The translations under genes were made by a program, and so were the position numbers. The notes beneath the pieces are model-generated. The model had not been told where the DNA came from and did not search any database. It saw only the letters and a program-made list of their open reading frames with translations. Below, piece by piece: positions 37,179 through 45,238 of a DNA stretch of 45,268 nucleotides. The stretch is from Paenibacillus sp. VTT E-133291 (GTDB taxonomy: Bacteria > Bacillota > Bacilli > Paenibacillales > Paenibacillaceae): positions 1 to 45,268 of the forward strand of contig NZ_NFVA01000059.1 of NCBI RefSeq assembly GCF_002264395.1, written 5' to 3'. Within the stretch, counting starts at the first letter, position 1. Every line of letters starts with the position of its first letter.

Positions 37179-37763
37179 TCAATTAGCTTGGCTCTTACTA
37201 AATCCCTGACTAATGTCGTATTCTAACTGCCTCGAAAATGATCGACCCCATAGAAAGCGATCTTTATCTCTAAGGGAAAGATCTTCTGGAGTTGCAGACT
37301 TTACCATTTGTATATAGGCTTCGTATCCGCTCCAAATACTTTCGAAGCTCGATAGGTTCTTTAGCTTATGGCAATCGTTTAGCTCGTCACATACCCGAAT
37401 ATCATAGACTGTAAATTCTGCTGGATACAAAGCAGTCAGGATAGCTGTCGCCATAGGTAGTTTGAACCCCCACACTTTCATTATGTAGCGTAATCTCTCT
37501 TTAGGATCTGCTGCATTGCTAATTCTGGATGTGAGCTCATATACCGCATCCTCAAGATTATCGAACTTATCTTTTAGTAGTCACTGAGCAATCTTAGATT
37601 TAGCTCGATTAGCTTTCCAAATTACGATACAAAAGAAGTCATATGCATTCAAAAAACCCTCCTCAGAAAAACGGTGATGTACTGTATCAAATATGTATGA
37701 TTCTAGATCGTACTGTGATAAATAGTTCACTCCTATACCTCTCAATTTAGAAACCCCTCTCAA
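37179..37763 (-). pseudogene. HhH-GPD-like gene interrupted by an in-frame TGA
   Basis: Two frames (37581-37763 and 37179-37481) are one reading frame: codons between them are open (LLKDKFDNLEDAVYELTSR) and only one TGA at codon 61 separates them. The whole would be about 193 aa. The middle contains WGFKLPMATAILTALYPAEF, then TVYDIRV, like the helix-hairpin-helix and following Asp of HhH-GPD base-excision glycosylases; the similarity is by eye and modest. A single CGA-to-TGA change would explain the break. It is next to the type I system, where such small genes are often found. Restart at 37481 could still give a C-terminal fragment. Confidence 0.6.
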
Positions 37764-38004
37764 TTACTTACATAGTGACATTCGGACAATCTGAAATTAC
37801 AAATCGCTTACTAAAAACGTGACTCACAGGGTATCCCTTCATATCTTTGAAATTAGTAAAAATACATAGTTAGTAAATAATCTATCATTTTCCTCCGAAA
37901 AGAGATATCAATTTAAGAGATACATATCATTATGTCGCAAATTCGAAAATTTAAAATCTATATTATACATACGATAATCAGAAATTATTTGGGAGGTTAA
38001 GCAT

Positions 38005-38613
38005 ATGGGACATGTCAAAGAAAACTTTTTAAGACAATTAGTATCTGAATCATTAAGAGAAAACAACGACAGCTACACAATTCAAGAACTTTTCGAGCGC
38101 TTTCCAACGGCTACAGAACTAATGGATGTATCAGAGCAACAATTAGTATCTATAAAGGGAATCGGCAAAGGAAAAGCTCGGCAAATCACCGCCATGTTAA
38201 AACTTGCAAAGGTACTGACCTTACCTGATCAAGATCAACATATCATTCGTAGTCCCAAAGACGTTTTCACCTTGCTCGAATCAGACTTGCGTTACGAACA
38301 GAAAGAACACTTCATCTGTCTTTTCCTCAATACCAAGAACCGCCTCATCTTCAAAGAAGTCATCTCCATAGGCTCTCTAAACGCCGCCATCGTCCATCCC
38401 AGGGAAGTATTCCATGCAGCGATTAGACGCTGTAGCGCCTCGCTTATTTGCGCTCACAACCACCCGAGCGGTGACCCGGAGGCATCAATAGAGGACGTAA
38501 ATCTGACAAAACGACTCATAGCTGCTGGAGAAATCATAGGAATAGAAGTCCTTGATCATGTAATCATTGGCGGCAGTCGCTTCTACAGTTTGAAAGAGCA
38601 TGGTCATTTCTAA
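38005..38613 (+). CDS. radC: RadC-family JAB/MPN domain protein
   Basis: A 202-aa protein of the RadC (UPF0758) family. The N-terminal half has a helix-hairpin-helix (SIKGIGKGKARQI, 48-60). The C-terminal JAB domain has the JAMM metal motif with HNHPSGDP followed by IED, and the upstream Glu in FKEVISIG. The family is named for DNA repair, but the link is doubtful; copies are common on mobile elements and are shorter than the roughly 225-aa chromosomal form, as here. GGGAGG precedes the ATG. It is single and transcribed away from the hsd operon. Confidence 0.93.
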   Translation: MGHVKENFLRQLVSESLRENNDSYTIQELFERFPTATELMDVSEQQLVSIKGIGKGKARQITAMLKLAKVLTLPDQDQHIIRSPKDVFTLLESDLRYEQKEHFICLFLNTKNRLIFKEVISIGSLNAAIVHPREVFHAAIRRCSASLICAHNHPSGDPEASIEDVNLTKRLIAAGEIIGIEVLDHVIIGGSRFYSLKEHGHF

Positions 38614-38802
38614 ATTTCACTAAACAGCTTTTATTTGTATGTCCCTCAAACAATGAAATATAAATATCTTCCTCTTAAATACTTTTATCCACGGTTTAAC
38701 CACACTCCGTATCAATTCTCTACTATAGGAACTAAAATCCGCACTATATCCTGTTGAGCCTCCTACAAAAAAATTCTATCGTTTGATTAGGGGTGAAGGG
38801 AA

Positions 38803-39162
38803 ATGAACAGCATCGAATCTATCGGAGAAAATATCAGGATTTTACGGTTAAAAAATGGCTTCAGTCAGGAGCAGCTTGCACTAAATGCAGGAGTTAATAC
38901 ATCCTACATCGGTCAGATTGAACGAGGAGAAAAGAACCCTACTATAAAAACCTTGGAGAAAATATCCAAGGCTTTGGGAATTACTCTGATTGACTTGTTA
39001 TTTCGCGTGGATTCTAGGGGAGGAGGTTCAAAAACGTTTTGCAGTCAATCGTCTCCGGTTCTTACCCCTGAGCAGATCAAGCAATGCTTGCTGGAAGTCT
39101 TGATTGACAATACTAACATGATTGTCGATAAGCAAAAATCACTGAATATAAAAGAAGAATAA
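38803..39162 (+). CDS. XRE-family transcriptional regulator
   Basis: A 119-aa protein with a complete Cro/C1-type helix-turn-helix in the first 65 residues (IRILRLKNGFSQEQLALNAG, then NTSYIGQIERGEKNPTIKTL). The remaining 50 residues are a short tail with a helix that may dimerise. GGGTGAAGGGAA precedes the ATG. It is the first gene of a small rightward operon, 14 bp before a membrane-anchored protein, and probably controls that operon or the island; a role at the operators near the hsd promoter is possible but untested. Confidence 0.93.
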   Translation: MNSIESIGENIRILRLKNGFSQEQLALNAGVNTSYIGQIERGEKNPTIKTLEKISKALGITLIDLLFRVDSRGGGSKTFCSQSSPVLTPEQIKQCLLEVLIDNTNMIVDKQKSLNIKEE

Positions 39163-39176
39163 GGGAGCAATTAATC

Positions 39177-40121
39177 ATGTCTACAACTGAAGTTATCCAA
39201 TCCGAAAAGATCAAGAAATCAAAGAAGAAGCCTCTTCTTAAGCGTTGGTGGTTCTGGATTCTTGCTTTACTTGTTGTAATCACTGTTGTTAGCATACTCT
39301 CTTCAGAAGGAGAGTCAACGGCTTACGAGCTATCAAAAATGCAAACGATGACTAAGGAAGAAATCATAACGAAGTTTGGAGAACCAAATGAGGTTATTCG
39401 AGATGATTCAGACGGTTATGCCATTGCTTATAATTCTGGGTTTATGGTTAGTGGTGACAAGCAAGGGGCAAGCGAGATCACACTACAAGAGGATGCTGTT
39501 AAGGGAAGCTCGAAGGATACATACAAAATTTTCGATGTAACGCTAGGTTCATCTTTTGCTGATAATGTTGCACGTTTGGGTAAACCAAATCTTACTCAAG
39601 AAAAGGACGGCAAGAAAAGCTTCATGTACCTGACTGAAGAAGATTATCTGCTTGTATTCTCCACAAGACCAGATACCGACAAGATCAGCACCATTCAGTA
39701 TTCTGCTTATGATTCAAGTATGGAGTCTCTTTCACTCGACCTCTCAAGTCTTCTTGGTTTATCGGCCACTGAAGACGAATTTAAGTCACTCTATACAATT
39801 AAGGATAAAAACAGTTCTCAAGGAGAAACAATGTATGCCATGGAAGAGGGCTTTGAATTACTTGTTGATGAAAATAATTTGATGAAACAACTCATAATTT
39901 CTTCAAATTCTGTTTTCAACATTCATGGTATTCGAACCTCTGACAGCTTGGATAAAGCAAATCAAGTGTTTGGAGAGCCTATAAGTACATCTGCTGGGGT
40001 GCAAGATACCACTCAATATTCTTACAACTATAATGGCGGTGCAATCCCGACAACTGTTGTTTTAAGCGTCGATAGCGGCAACAAGATCGGTTACATCCAA
40101 GTTAATGCTACAGAAGAATAA
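39177..40121 (+). CDS. Membrane-anchored protein with three GxP repeats
   Basis: A 314-aa protein: basic cytoplasmic N terminus, one membrane helix at about 27-43 (FWILALLVVITVVSIL), then a large extracellular part. The outside portion has three copies of a SmpA/DUF4309-like element ending in FGEP or LGKP (TKEEIITKFGEPNEV; SSFADNVARLGKPNL; DSLDKANQVFGEPIS). Such domains bind protein partners in cell-envelope proteins. GGGAG precedes the ATG. It is the largest product of the operon with three tiny membrane or amphipathic peptides. An immunity or envelope-stress role can be imagined, but I do not recognise a known system. Confidence 0.75.
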   Translation: MSTTEVIQSEKIKKSKKKPLLKRWWFWILALLVVITVVSILSSEGESTAYELSKMQTMTKEEIITKFGEPNEVIRDDSDGYAIAYNSGFMVSGDKQGASEITLQEDAVKGSSKDTYKIFDVTLGSSFADNVARLGKPNLTQEKDGKKSFMYLTEEDYLLVFSTRPDTDKISTIQYSAYDSSMESLSLDLSSLLGLSATEDEFKSLYTIKDKNSSQGETMYAMEEGFELLVDENNLMKQLIISSNSVFNIHGIRTSDSLDKANQVFGEPISTSAGVQDTTQYSYNYNGGAIPTTVVLSVDSGNKIGYIQVNATEE

Positions 40122-40154
40122 GGGTTAGCGCATAATTATTATAGGGGGTCAAAA

Positions 40155-40370
40155 ATGATAGAACTTTATGTTCTTCTATCTATTCCATTTGGTTGGAAAT
40201 TCATAAGCAAGCTACAACGTAACATCACCGTATTTACGACGATCTCTAATTACATCGTTTACAAAATCATCTTGTCTGTATTTGTTGGTTGGGCTGTAAC
40301 ACCGTTTTACTTGATCGGATATCTCTTTAAGTTAGTTCGAATGTTTAATCCACCCTCAAGTACTAAGTAG
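40155..40370 (+). CDS. Small membrane protein
   Basis: A 71-aa protein with two hydrophobic stretches (IELYVLLSIPFGWKF and YKIILSVFVGWAVTPFYLIG) separated by a basic and Thr-rich linker. GGGGG lies six bases before the ATG. It follows the GxP-repeat protein by 33 bp. No family is recognised. Confidence 0.6.
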   Translation: MIELYVLLSIPFGWKFISKLQRNITVFTTISNYIVYKIILSVFVGWAVTPFYLIGYLFKLVRMFNPPSSTK

Positions 40371-40456
40371 CAAACAAAATAGAATCATCTATGCAACGGG
40401 GAGAGCAGCGCTCTTCCTGTTTATTTTGCATTAATCCCTGAGAGGAGGTGAGAATC

Positions 40457-40636
40457 ATGGATAAAGTAATTGAAACTGCCGGGAAGACAGCGCTGACCGC
40501 AGCGGGCGTACTAATCGGAGGAGGAGCAGGAGCAGCACTTGGCACTGCAATATTCCCCGGTGCAGGAACAGCCATTGGTTATTTATTCGGTGTTGGATAT
40601 GGAACACTCAGCAGCCTTAAAGCCTGGAAACATTAA
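40457..40636 (+). CDS. Glycine-zipper hydrophobic peptide
   Basis: A 59-aa peptide whose middle is a continuous small-residue helix (LIGGGAGAALGTAIFPGAG) with GxxxG/AxxxG spacing typical of helix packing in membranes, as in bacteriocins, holins and gly-zipper proteins. It ends in a basic LKAWKH. The ATG at 40457 has a perfect GGAGGTG six bases upstream; a GTG at 40448 lies inside that site. A structured leader with paired CAAAATA/TATTTTG arms and an AGAGC/GCTCT hairpin precedes it. Confidence 0.65.
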   Translation: MDKVIETAGKTALTAAGVLIGGGAGAALGTAIFPGAGTAIGYLFGVGYGTLSSLKAWKH

Positions 40637-40665
40637 TCAAAATAAATTTACGGAGGAATTAAACG

Positions 40666-40791
40666 ATGAGTGACTTTTGGGAACGTGTAGTAGAATCTGC
40701 TGTAGATGCAGTAAGCCAAACAATTGAAAATAAATATGATGTGGTCGAAACCGCACAAGATTTATACGATAAGTATAGAGAAGAAGAATAA
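40666..40791 (+). CDS. 41-aa amphipathic acidic peptide
   Basis: The frame MSDFWERVVESAVDAVSQ, then TIENKYDVVETAQDLYDKYREEE, is a single amphipathic acidic helix. GGAGG is nine bases upstream of the ATG, and the stop is followed by a terminator. It comes 29 bp after the glycine-zipper peptide. It could neutralise or partner the hydrophobic peptide; no homolog is recognised. Confidence 0.6.
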   Translation: MSDFWERVVESAVDAVSQTIENKYDVVETAQDLYDKYREEE

Positions 40792-40807
40792 CGAGAATTA
40801 GCTCATT

Positions 40808-40846
40808 TGAAGCCCGTGAATCAATTTATGGCGGGCTTCATTTCAT
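40808..40846 (+). terminator. Terminator of the XRE/small-peptide operon
   Basis: The stem TGAAGCCCG/CGGGCTTCA has a 15-base loop followed by TTTCATT. It ends the rightward operon that begins with the XRE gene. Its right edge overlaps the frameshifted tail of the converging replication gene. Confidence 0.7.
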
Positions 40847-40928
40847 TCAAATCCCTCTTCAATTTTAGCATAAGGATTCTCAATGTAATCAATTTCCCAG
40901 TCTTCAGGAATTAGAACAGGATTAATAT

Positions 40929-41870
40929 TCAAATCCCTAATTTTCTTAAAATCTTTCCAAATTTATCAGCAGATGCCTTCGCATTCACACCTTTAACATA
41001 GACTTCTTTAGCGTTAGTAACTCCTCCACATTGATCAATGAATTTAAGCATATAAATCAGTGTTTGACGTTTTTGAGAACTACGTACACTTTGATTTATT
41101 ATTTGCTCTGCCCCTTTTAAAGAATGATAGTCGCCTTTCCCGACAATCAGTTTATAAAACTTCATTACTTCATTTTTTAATCTTTGTTGGCTTAATAATT
41201 CCCTCACTTTTTCCTTTCCATCCCGAACTTGAGTTTCAAATCTAAGTACTCCTTTTGTCAGTGTAAAATCTCTAAATTCCTTACCCGATTCCTTCTCTTT
41301 AATTAATAGTGTCTCATAACGATTATACCAATTGACTGTTTTATTCTCTGACATCAAGTAACAGTTAGTGACAGAAGAGATGTATTCCTTGGTTCTATCA
41401 TTGTTCCAAAAATACTCTGGAATGAATCCCTTTTTATATAATGATAAATATTGTGGGATTAGCTGTTCAGGCAGCCTTATATCTACAGCAGCTTCTATTC
41501 TCTTAGCTGTCCAATCAAAAAAATCGGGGACTTTTAACGAAAGAATATCCTTTAGCACGTAATTAAAGACATTTTGAACTCCTATAAACTCAGATACTTT
41601 TGTTACGAAATAATATCCATCTTTATCAATAGTGAGCTGGGGGCGTAAACGCACCTCTATGGAATAGTGACCCCAAGAGGCAGAACGCAGTCGAATTTCT
41701 TGAAAACCAAACTCAGAAAATGCATTTGTAATATAGGCATTTTTATCATACTTGTCTTTACGAAGTTGGCCCTTACTGAAGTATTTCTTTAAGTATGCCT
41801 GTACTAACTTAAACGTTTCATCATATTCTCTTTTAGTCATTGAGTGTACCAGATACAACATATCTACCAT
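40929..41870 (-). CDS. Phage/plasmid replication protein, gene II/X type, C terminus frameshifted
   Basis: A 313-aa protein resembling the gene II/X family of rolling-circle initiators found in filamentous phages and Gram-positive elements. Visible motifs include KRIEAAVDIRL near 125, WYNRYETLL and VLRFETQVR near 215. The family usually ends in a conserved INP-x-LIP-x-xW-x-x-xx-x-NP block. Here that block (LNINPVLIPEDWEIDYIENP) lies in the -1 frame and ends at 40843. Loss of one A from the A run near 40945 explains the break. The protein may still work without the tail, or the gene is inactive. A GGAGGTG site lies ten bases before the ATG. Confidence 0.75.
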   Translation of the reverse strand: MVDMLYLVHSMTKREYDETFKLVQAYLKKYFSKGQLRKDKYDKNAYITNAFSEFGFQEIRLRSASWGHYSIEVRLRPQLTIDKDGYYFVTKVSEFIGVQNVFNYVLKDILSLKVPDFFDWTAKRIEAAVDIRLPEQLIPQYLSLYKKGFIPEYFWNNDRTKEYISSVTNCYLMSENKTVNWYNRYETLLIKEKESGKEFRDFTLTKGVLRFETQVRDGKEKVRELLSQQRLKNEVMKFYKLIVGKGDYHSLKGAEQIINQSVRSSQKRQTLIYMLKFIDQCGGVTNAKEVYVKGVNAKASADKFGKILRKLGI

Positions 41871-41887
41871 GAAAGAACAGCACCTCC

Positions 41888-41935
41888 AATACCCTTAAAA
41901 CCCACATGACAACAACTAGTTGGCGGAGGGGTATT
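41888..41935. other. Nested inverted repeats, candidate replication origin
   Basis: An outer pair AATACCC (41888-41894)/GGGTATT (41929-41935) encloses the palindrome CAACTAGTTG (41913-41922), just upstream of the replication gene. Rolling-circle origins for this family are often hairpins near the rep gene. There is no sequence match to a known nick site, so this is a suggestion only. Confidence 0.3.
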
Positions 41936-41973
41936 ATTATCTAAGTCAAGGTACTGTTACTAGAAAAATAAAA

Positions 41974-42009
41974 AAGTACATTTCAGCAGGTGGTTGCTGT
42001 CATGTACTT
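41974..42009 (-). terminator. Hairpin terminator of the 354-aa gene
   Basis: AAGTACAT..CAGCA-GGTGGT-TGCTG..ATGTACTT. On the minus strand the stem is followed by TTTTTTATTTTT, and on the plus strand by CATTTTTTT, so it can work in both directions. It sits directly after the stop codon of the leftward 354-aa gene. Confidence 0.8.
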
Positions 42010-42016
42010 CATTTTT

Positions 42017-43081
42017 TTATTCAATAATATGTTGGTTTTCCTCTAAAAACTCATGGAACCGAATTTTATCCAGAACAAAAGCCCTCTTGTTACCTTTCCC
42101 AATTTTTTTATCAGGTCGAAAATCGCCTTCAATATCCCCATCAATAAATAGTATACCTTGTTTAAAAAGGAACGCGTAAAGCTTGTTGTCGATCTTGAAA
42201 TTCCTTCCCGTCCTTTTCAGTTCGTTCGTAACATGAGGCTTAATCAAACTATATTTTATTGCCCAGATGTTTTCATCTCCCCATCCAATAAAGCCTTCCT
42301 GAAGCTTTGAGTTATTATCCATGTTAAGGAATTCAGATTTATGAATAAGCCCTTGAACAGAGTTTAAAAAAATAACCGCATTGAATTTCATAGGATCAAT
42401 CTCAATTGGCCTATCTTCTGATTCCATCCATTTATAACCTCTGGAATCTTTTATATATCGCAAATAGCCCGAATTGTCTCTTCCATAAAAGTTGTCTACC
42501 CAACCAATTTCATCATTAAATATAACCTTTTCATCATCGTCATCTATTAATCTTGTAGCGAGTCTAATTGCTCGTAATAGGTAAGAATATAAACTGTCTT
42601 TATATAGATAGAAGTCATAGTCCAGAAAATTAGGGTCAATCCATTTTGAATTAGCTAACGTTTCGTTAAGCAAGTCAAGTTCGATACACTTATATTCTTT
42701 TTTGTTAATCCGGGTGTAGACTTTAACATTAAGCCCAACTTCTGTAGTCTTCTGCTTCTGCAAATCGTACACGCGAAGGCGGTTTGTTGGAACAACAAAG
42801 AAGTTGCAAATGAATGCACCTCGTGTTGTTTCCTTCCCTTCTCGCCTTTCATCCGATTTTGTTTCCTCGCTCTCCATTTCATTCTTTGCTTGATTAATTC
42901 TTTTTCGCGCCACTTTCATCATCTTGTCGTCTTTCACAAGAAAATCCTCGCACATTTCCGAAAAGATAGCATTCATCTCCGCCAAGGTTTCTTCGATTCT
43001 TTCGAATCCTTCTCGGTTCTTTTTCCGATTGATATAATGCACATACTTTTTAGCGCAATGGATACCTACATCATTAACCAT
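42017..43081 (-). CDS. Unknown protein of the mobility module
   Basis: A 354-aa soluble protein I do not recognise. Residues 1-90 are helical and basic, with a Lys/Glu-rich stretch (KRINQAKNEMESEETKSDERR). The rest has mixed strands and helices with several acidic clusters (IDDDDEKVIFNDEIGW). No Walker, nuclease or HTH motif is evident. It lies between the replication gene and the excisionase/integrase genes, in the same direction as rep, and ends at its own terminator. An accessory role in replication or transfer is likely from place alone. A rather weak AGGGTGA site precedes the ATG. Confidence 0.7.
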   Translation of the reverse strand: MVNDVGIHCAKKYVHYINRKKNREGFERIEETLAEMNAIFSEMCEDFLVKDDKMMKVARKRINQAKNEMESEETKSDERREGKETTRGAFICNFFVVPTNRLRVYDLQKQKTTEVGLNVKVYTRINKKEYKCIELDLLNETLANSKWIDPNFLDYDFYLYKDSLYSYLLRAIRLATRLIDDDDEKVIFNDEIGWVDNFYGRDNSGYLRYIKDSRGYKWMESEDRPIEIDPMKFNAVIFLNSVQGLIHKSEFLNMDNNSKLQEGFIGWGDENIWAIKYSLIKPHVTNELKRTGRNFKIDNKLYAFLFKQGILFIDGDIEGDFRPDKKIGKGNKRAFVLDKIRFHEFLEENQHIIE

Positions 43082-43431
43082 AATGTCACCCTTTTGTCGT
43101 CATGAGTAAAAAAGAATATATCCTCTTACATTAAGATAATCGAATCAAATTTACGTCTGTAAGCATATTATCGTATACATTTTACAGCAATAGCAGATGC
43201 ACAAATATTTTTGGGAATTCCGGGATACTTGGGATTTTTGGGAATCCGCATTTTTACTATAACTTGATATGTTTTTGAAGTCCATGACATACAAACAATA
43301 ACCGAGAACGGTGAAGAACAACAACGAAAGGCATGAACAAATATCATAAGGTACGCGATAACAATTTCAGAACCGTACTGTCCAAATTAACAATTATATA
43401 TTATTACCATGAACAGGAGGTGATTAGCTTG
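43082..43431. other. Divergent control region of the mobility module
   Basis: It separates the leftward 354-aa gene from the rightward excisionase gene and holds the ATTTTTGGGAAT direct repeats (annotated separately). An in-frame extension of the excisionase frame back to 43333 has no ribosome binding site and is not accepted as coding. Confidence 0.5.
43207..43248. repeat. Direct repeats ATTTTTGGGAAT(T)CCG
   Basis: Copies lie at 43207-43222 and 43234-43248, 27 bp apart, with a partial third TTGGGAT between them. The position in the divergent promoter region suggests binding sites for a regulator, possibly the excisionase-like protein or the unknown 354-aa protein. Confidence 0.5.
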
Positions 43432-43632
43432 ATGCTACATGATTATCCAGAAATTATAACAGTCGAAGATCTTTTAGACATATTGTTAATTGGCAGAAAC
43501 TCTGCCTATAGGCTACTGAAATCTGGCGAAATTAAGTCCATAAAAATTGGACATACGTACAGAATCCCTATACTAAGTGTAAAAGAATATATTCTAAGCA
43601 ACGCTCGAATGGTTTTATCTAAATACATGTAA
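43432..43632 (+). CDS. Excisionase-like HTH protein
   Basis: A 66-aa protein with the excisionase/MerR-like winged helix: ITVEDLLDILLIGRNSAYRL, then LKSGEIKSIKIGHTYRIPI. It would bind DNA near the attachment site and favour excision. The start is at 43432 (or TTG at 43429) because AGGAGGTG lies just upstream; the longer frame from 43333 lacks a site. It comes 79 bp before the integrase, the usual xis-int order. Confidence 0.85.
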   Translation: MLHDYPEIITVEDLLDILLIGRNSAYRLLKSGEIKSIKIGHTYRIPILSVKEYILSNARMVLSKYM

Positions 43633-43711
43633 TTCTATAGCGGTCTACAGGCAGGGGCAATTACGCTCCTGTCTCTTTCATTTCCCAAAAAACTATTGGA
43701 GGTCGAAGCAT

Positions 43712-44881
43712 ATGAAGGGTAGCTTACTTAAACGCAATAAATACTGGTACATCATTGTTGAAACGAAGGACGAGTCCGGTAAGCGAAAGCAAAAGTGGAT
43801 TAATACCAAGTGTGAGAAAAAAACGGATGCCGAGAAAGTTTTACGAGAAACTCTTACAAAAATAGATAATAACAACTTCGTTTTACCACAGCGAAAACTT
43901 AAATTCACTGAGTTTATGCTAGATTGGCTTCATAACGTTATTAAAAGTGAGGTGGAAGAAACGACTTGGGAAGGTTATGAGATGATCGTAACCAAGCATA
44001 TCATCCCTTACTTTAAGAGTAAGAATGATATATTACTACAAGAATTACAACCAATGCATCTGCAAAAATATTACGAGACCAAACATCAAGACGATCAAAC
44101 AACAGGCAAAAAAGGATTATCCGCTAAAACATTACGAAGACACCACGCCAATATCAGGAGTGCATTGAACTTTGGAGTGCGAATGAACTTGATTCCGTTT
44201 AATCCCGCTGATCGAATCGTACTTCCAAAGCAGGAGAAGTTCAATGCCAGCTACTACACTGTCGAACAGCTCGAAAAACTATTTGAGGTTTGCTTGGGTA
44301 CACCGATAGAATCGGCAGTATATCTCGCAGCTCATTATGGGCTTCGGCGTTCCGAGGTGCTTGGACTAAAGTGGGATTGCATCAATTTCGAAGAAAAGAC
44401 AATCTCAATTAGAGAAGTTCGCGTGAAGTACGGTAAAGAAGTTGTCGTAAAGAAACCTAAAAGCGAAAGCAGCCAGCGAATTCTGCCTTTGATGGAAAAA
44501 CTCGAAGATTACTTATTACATCTTAAAAAGCAGCGAAAGAAAAACAAACTGCAATACGGCAAAGATTACTTCGACAGCGGTCTTGTTTGTTGCTGGCCTG
44601 ACGGCAGTCCAATGAAGACGGAATACCTGAACCACAAATTCAAAGACATACTCGCAAAGAATGAATTACCACACATCAGATTTCATGATCTCAGGCACTC
44701 GACAGCTAGCTACTTGATTAAACATGGCGTAAGTCTAAAAGAAATTCAGGTATGGCTGGGACATTCAACCATCAGCATCACAGCCAATACTTATACTCAC
44801 ATCGATATGGAGACTAAAAAAGATACAGCACAAAAGATCAACGATCTGTTTTCCAAAAAATCAAAGGAAGCGGCTCAATGA
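43712..44881 (+). CDS. int: Tyrosine integrase
   Basis: A 389-aa site-specific recombinase of the Tn916/ICE type. The N-terminal arm-binding domain (GSLLKRNKYWYIIVETKDE) is followed by a SAM-like core-binding domain (60-165) and the catalytic domain. Catalytic residues seen are Arg in HYGLRRSEV near 211, Lys in the beta-hairpin KKPKSESSQR, HDLRH near 325, GHS and the Tyr in NTYTHI near 360. GGAGGTCG precedes the ATG. It lies next to the tRNA-Leu end of the island and should drive its integration and excision there, using the GTTAGCAAA arm sites. Confidence 0.97.
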   Translation: MKGSLLKRNKYWYIIVETKDESGKRKQKWINTKCEKKTDAEKVLRETLTKIDNNNFVLPQRKLKFTEFMLDWLHNVIKSEVEETTWEGYEMIVTKHIIPYFKSKNDILLQELQPMHLQKYYETKHQDDQTTGKKGLSAKTLRRHHANIRSALNFGVRMNLIPFNPADRIVLPKQEKFNASYYTVEQLEKLFEVCLGTPIESAVYLAAHYGLRRSEVLGLKWDCINFEEKTISIREVRVKYGKEVVVKKPKSESSQRILPLMEKLEDYLLHLKKQRKKNKLQYGKDYFDSGLVCCWPDGSPMKTEYLNHKFKDILAKNELPHIRFHDLRHSTASYLIKHGVSLKEIQVWLGHSTISITANTYTHIDMETKKDTAQKINDLFSKKSKEAAQ

Positions 44882-45076
44882 ATGAAGTACACCGTTTGGC
44901 GATCATTAGATGATGCGGCAATCCATTCTGCGCTGCTGGACATTGCCATGCTGCACGTAAAACTTGCTTTGGAGTACAGCGACAAAAACACTTTAACTTG
45001 TCGTAAAGAAGTCATTAGAGCAGAAATCCAGCGATTGAGAATGAAACGTGACAGAATCCTCAATCACAGAACCTGA
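44882..45076 (+). CDS. Small helical protein following the integrase
   Basis: A 64-aa frame that starts at the base after the integrase stop (TGAATG). It is helical, with a basic C terminus (EIQRLRMKRDRILNHRT). AAAGGAAG lies inside the end of the integrase gene at a usable distance, so coupled translation is possible. No family is recognised. It may be a real small partner or an accidental frame. Confidence 0.45.
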   Translation: MKYTVWRSLDDAAIHSALLDIAMLHVKLALEYSDKNTLTCRKEVIRAEIQRLRMKRDRILNHRT

Positions 45077-45159
45077 ATAAGAAATGCTTAACGTGAAATC
45101 ATTACAATCACAACTCTGAGCATATCGGAAACCTCGAATCCACACAAAAAAGAGGCGCC

Positions 45160-45179
45160 GTTAGCAAAATGTTAGCAAA
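45160..45179. repeat. Paired GTTAGCAAA motifs, right arm
   Basis: Copies at 45160-45168 and 45171-45179. They match the pair at 159-179 in sequence and orientation and lie about 60-80 bases inside the tRNA end, as expected for integrase arm-binding sites. Confidence 0.6.
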
Positions 45180-45195
45180 CCAGCTTAAAAACAAA

Positions 45196-45229
45196 CAAGG
45201 GTTCCAGCTCTAATGAGCTGAAACCCTTG
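45196..45229 (-). terminator. Terminator of the tRNA-Leu gene
   Basis: CAAGGGTTCCAGCTC-TAAT-GAGCTGAAACCCTTG is a 15-bp stem with one mismatch. On the minus strand it is followed by TTTGTTTTTAAG. It lies ten bases after the tRNA 3' end. It is part of the island, so the element carries a replacement terminator along with the tRNA 3' half. Confidence 0.8.
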
Positions 45230-45238
45230 TTCTTCTAG

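Noticed and set aside
42890..43105. 71-codon plus-strand frame over the start of the 354-aa gene
   Set aside because: It is antisense to a longer frame that has a start signal and its own terminator.
43333..43431. N-terminal extension of the excisionase-like protein
   Set aside because: There is no ribosome binding site at 43333, while AGGAGGTG lies just before 43429-43432 and the conserved domain starts there.
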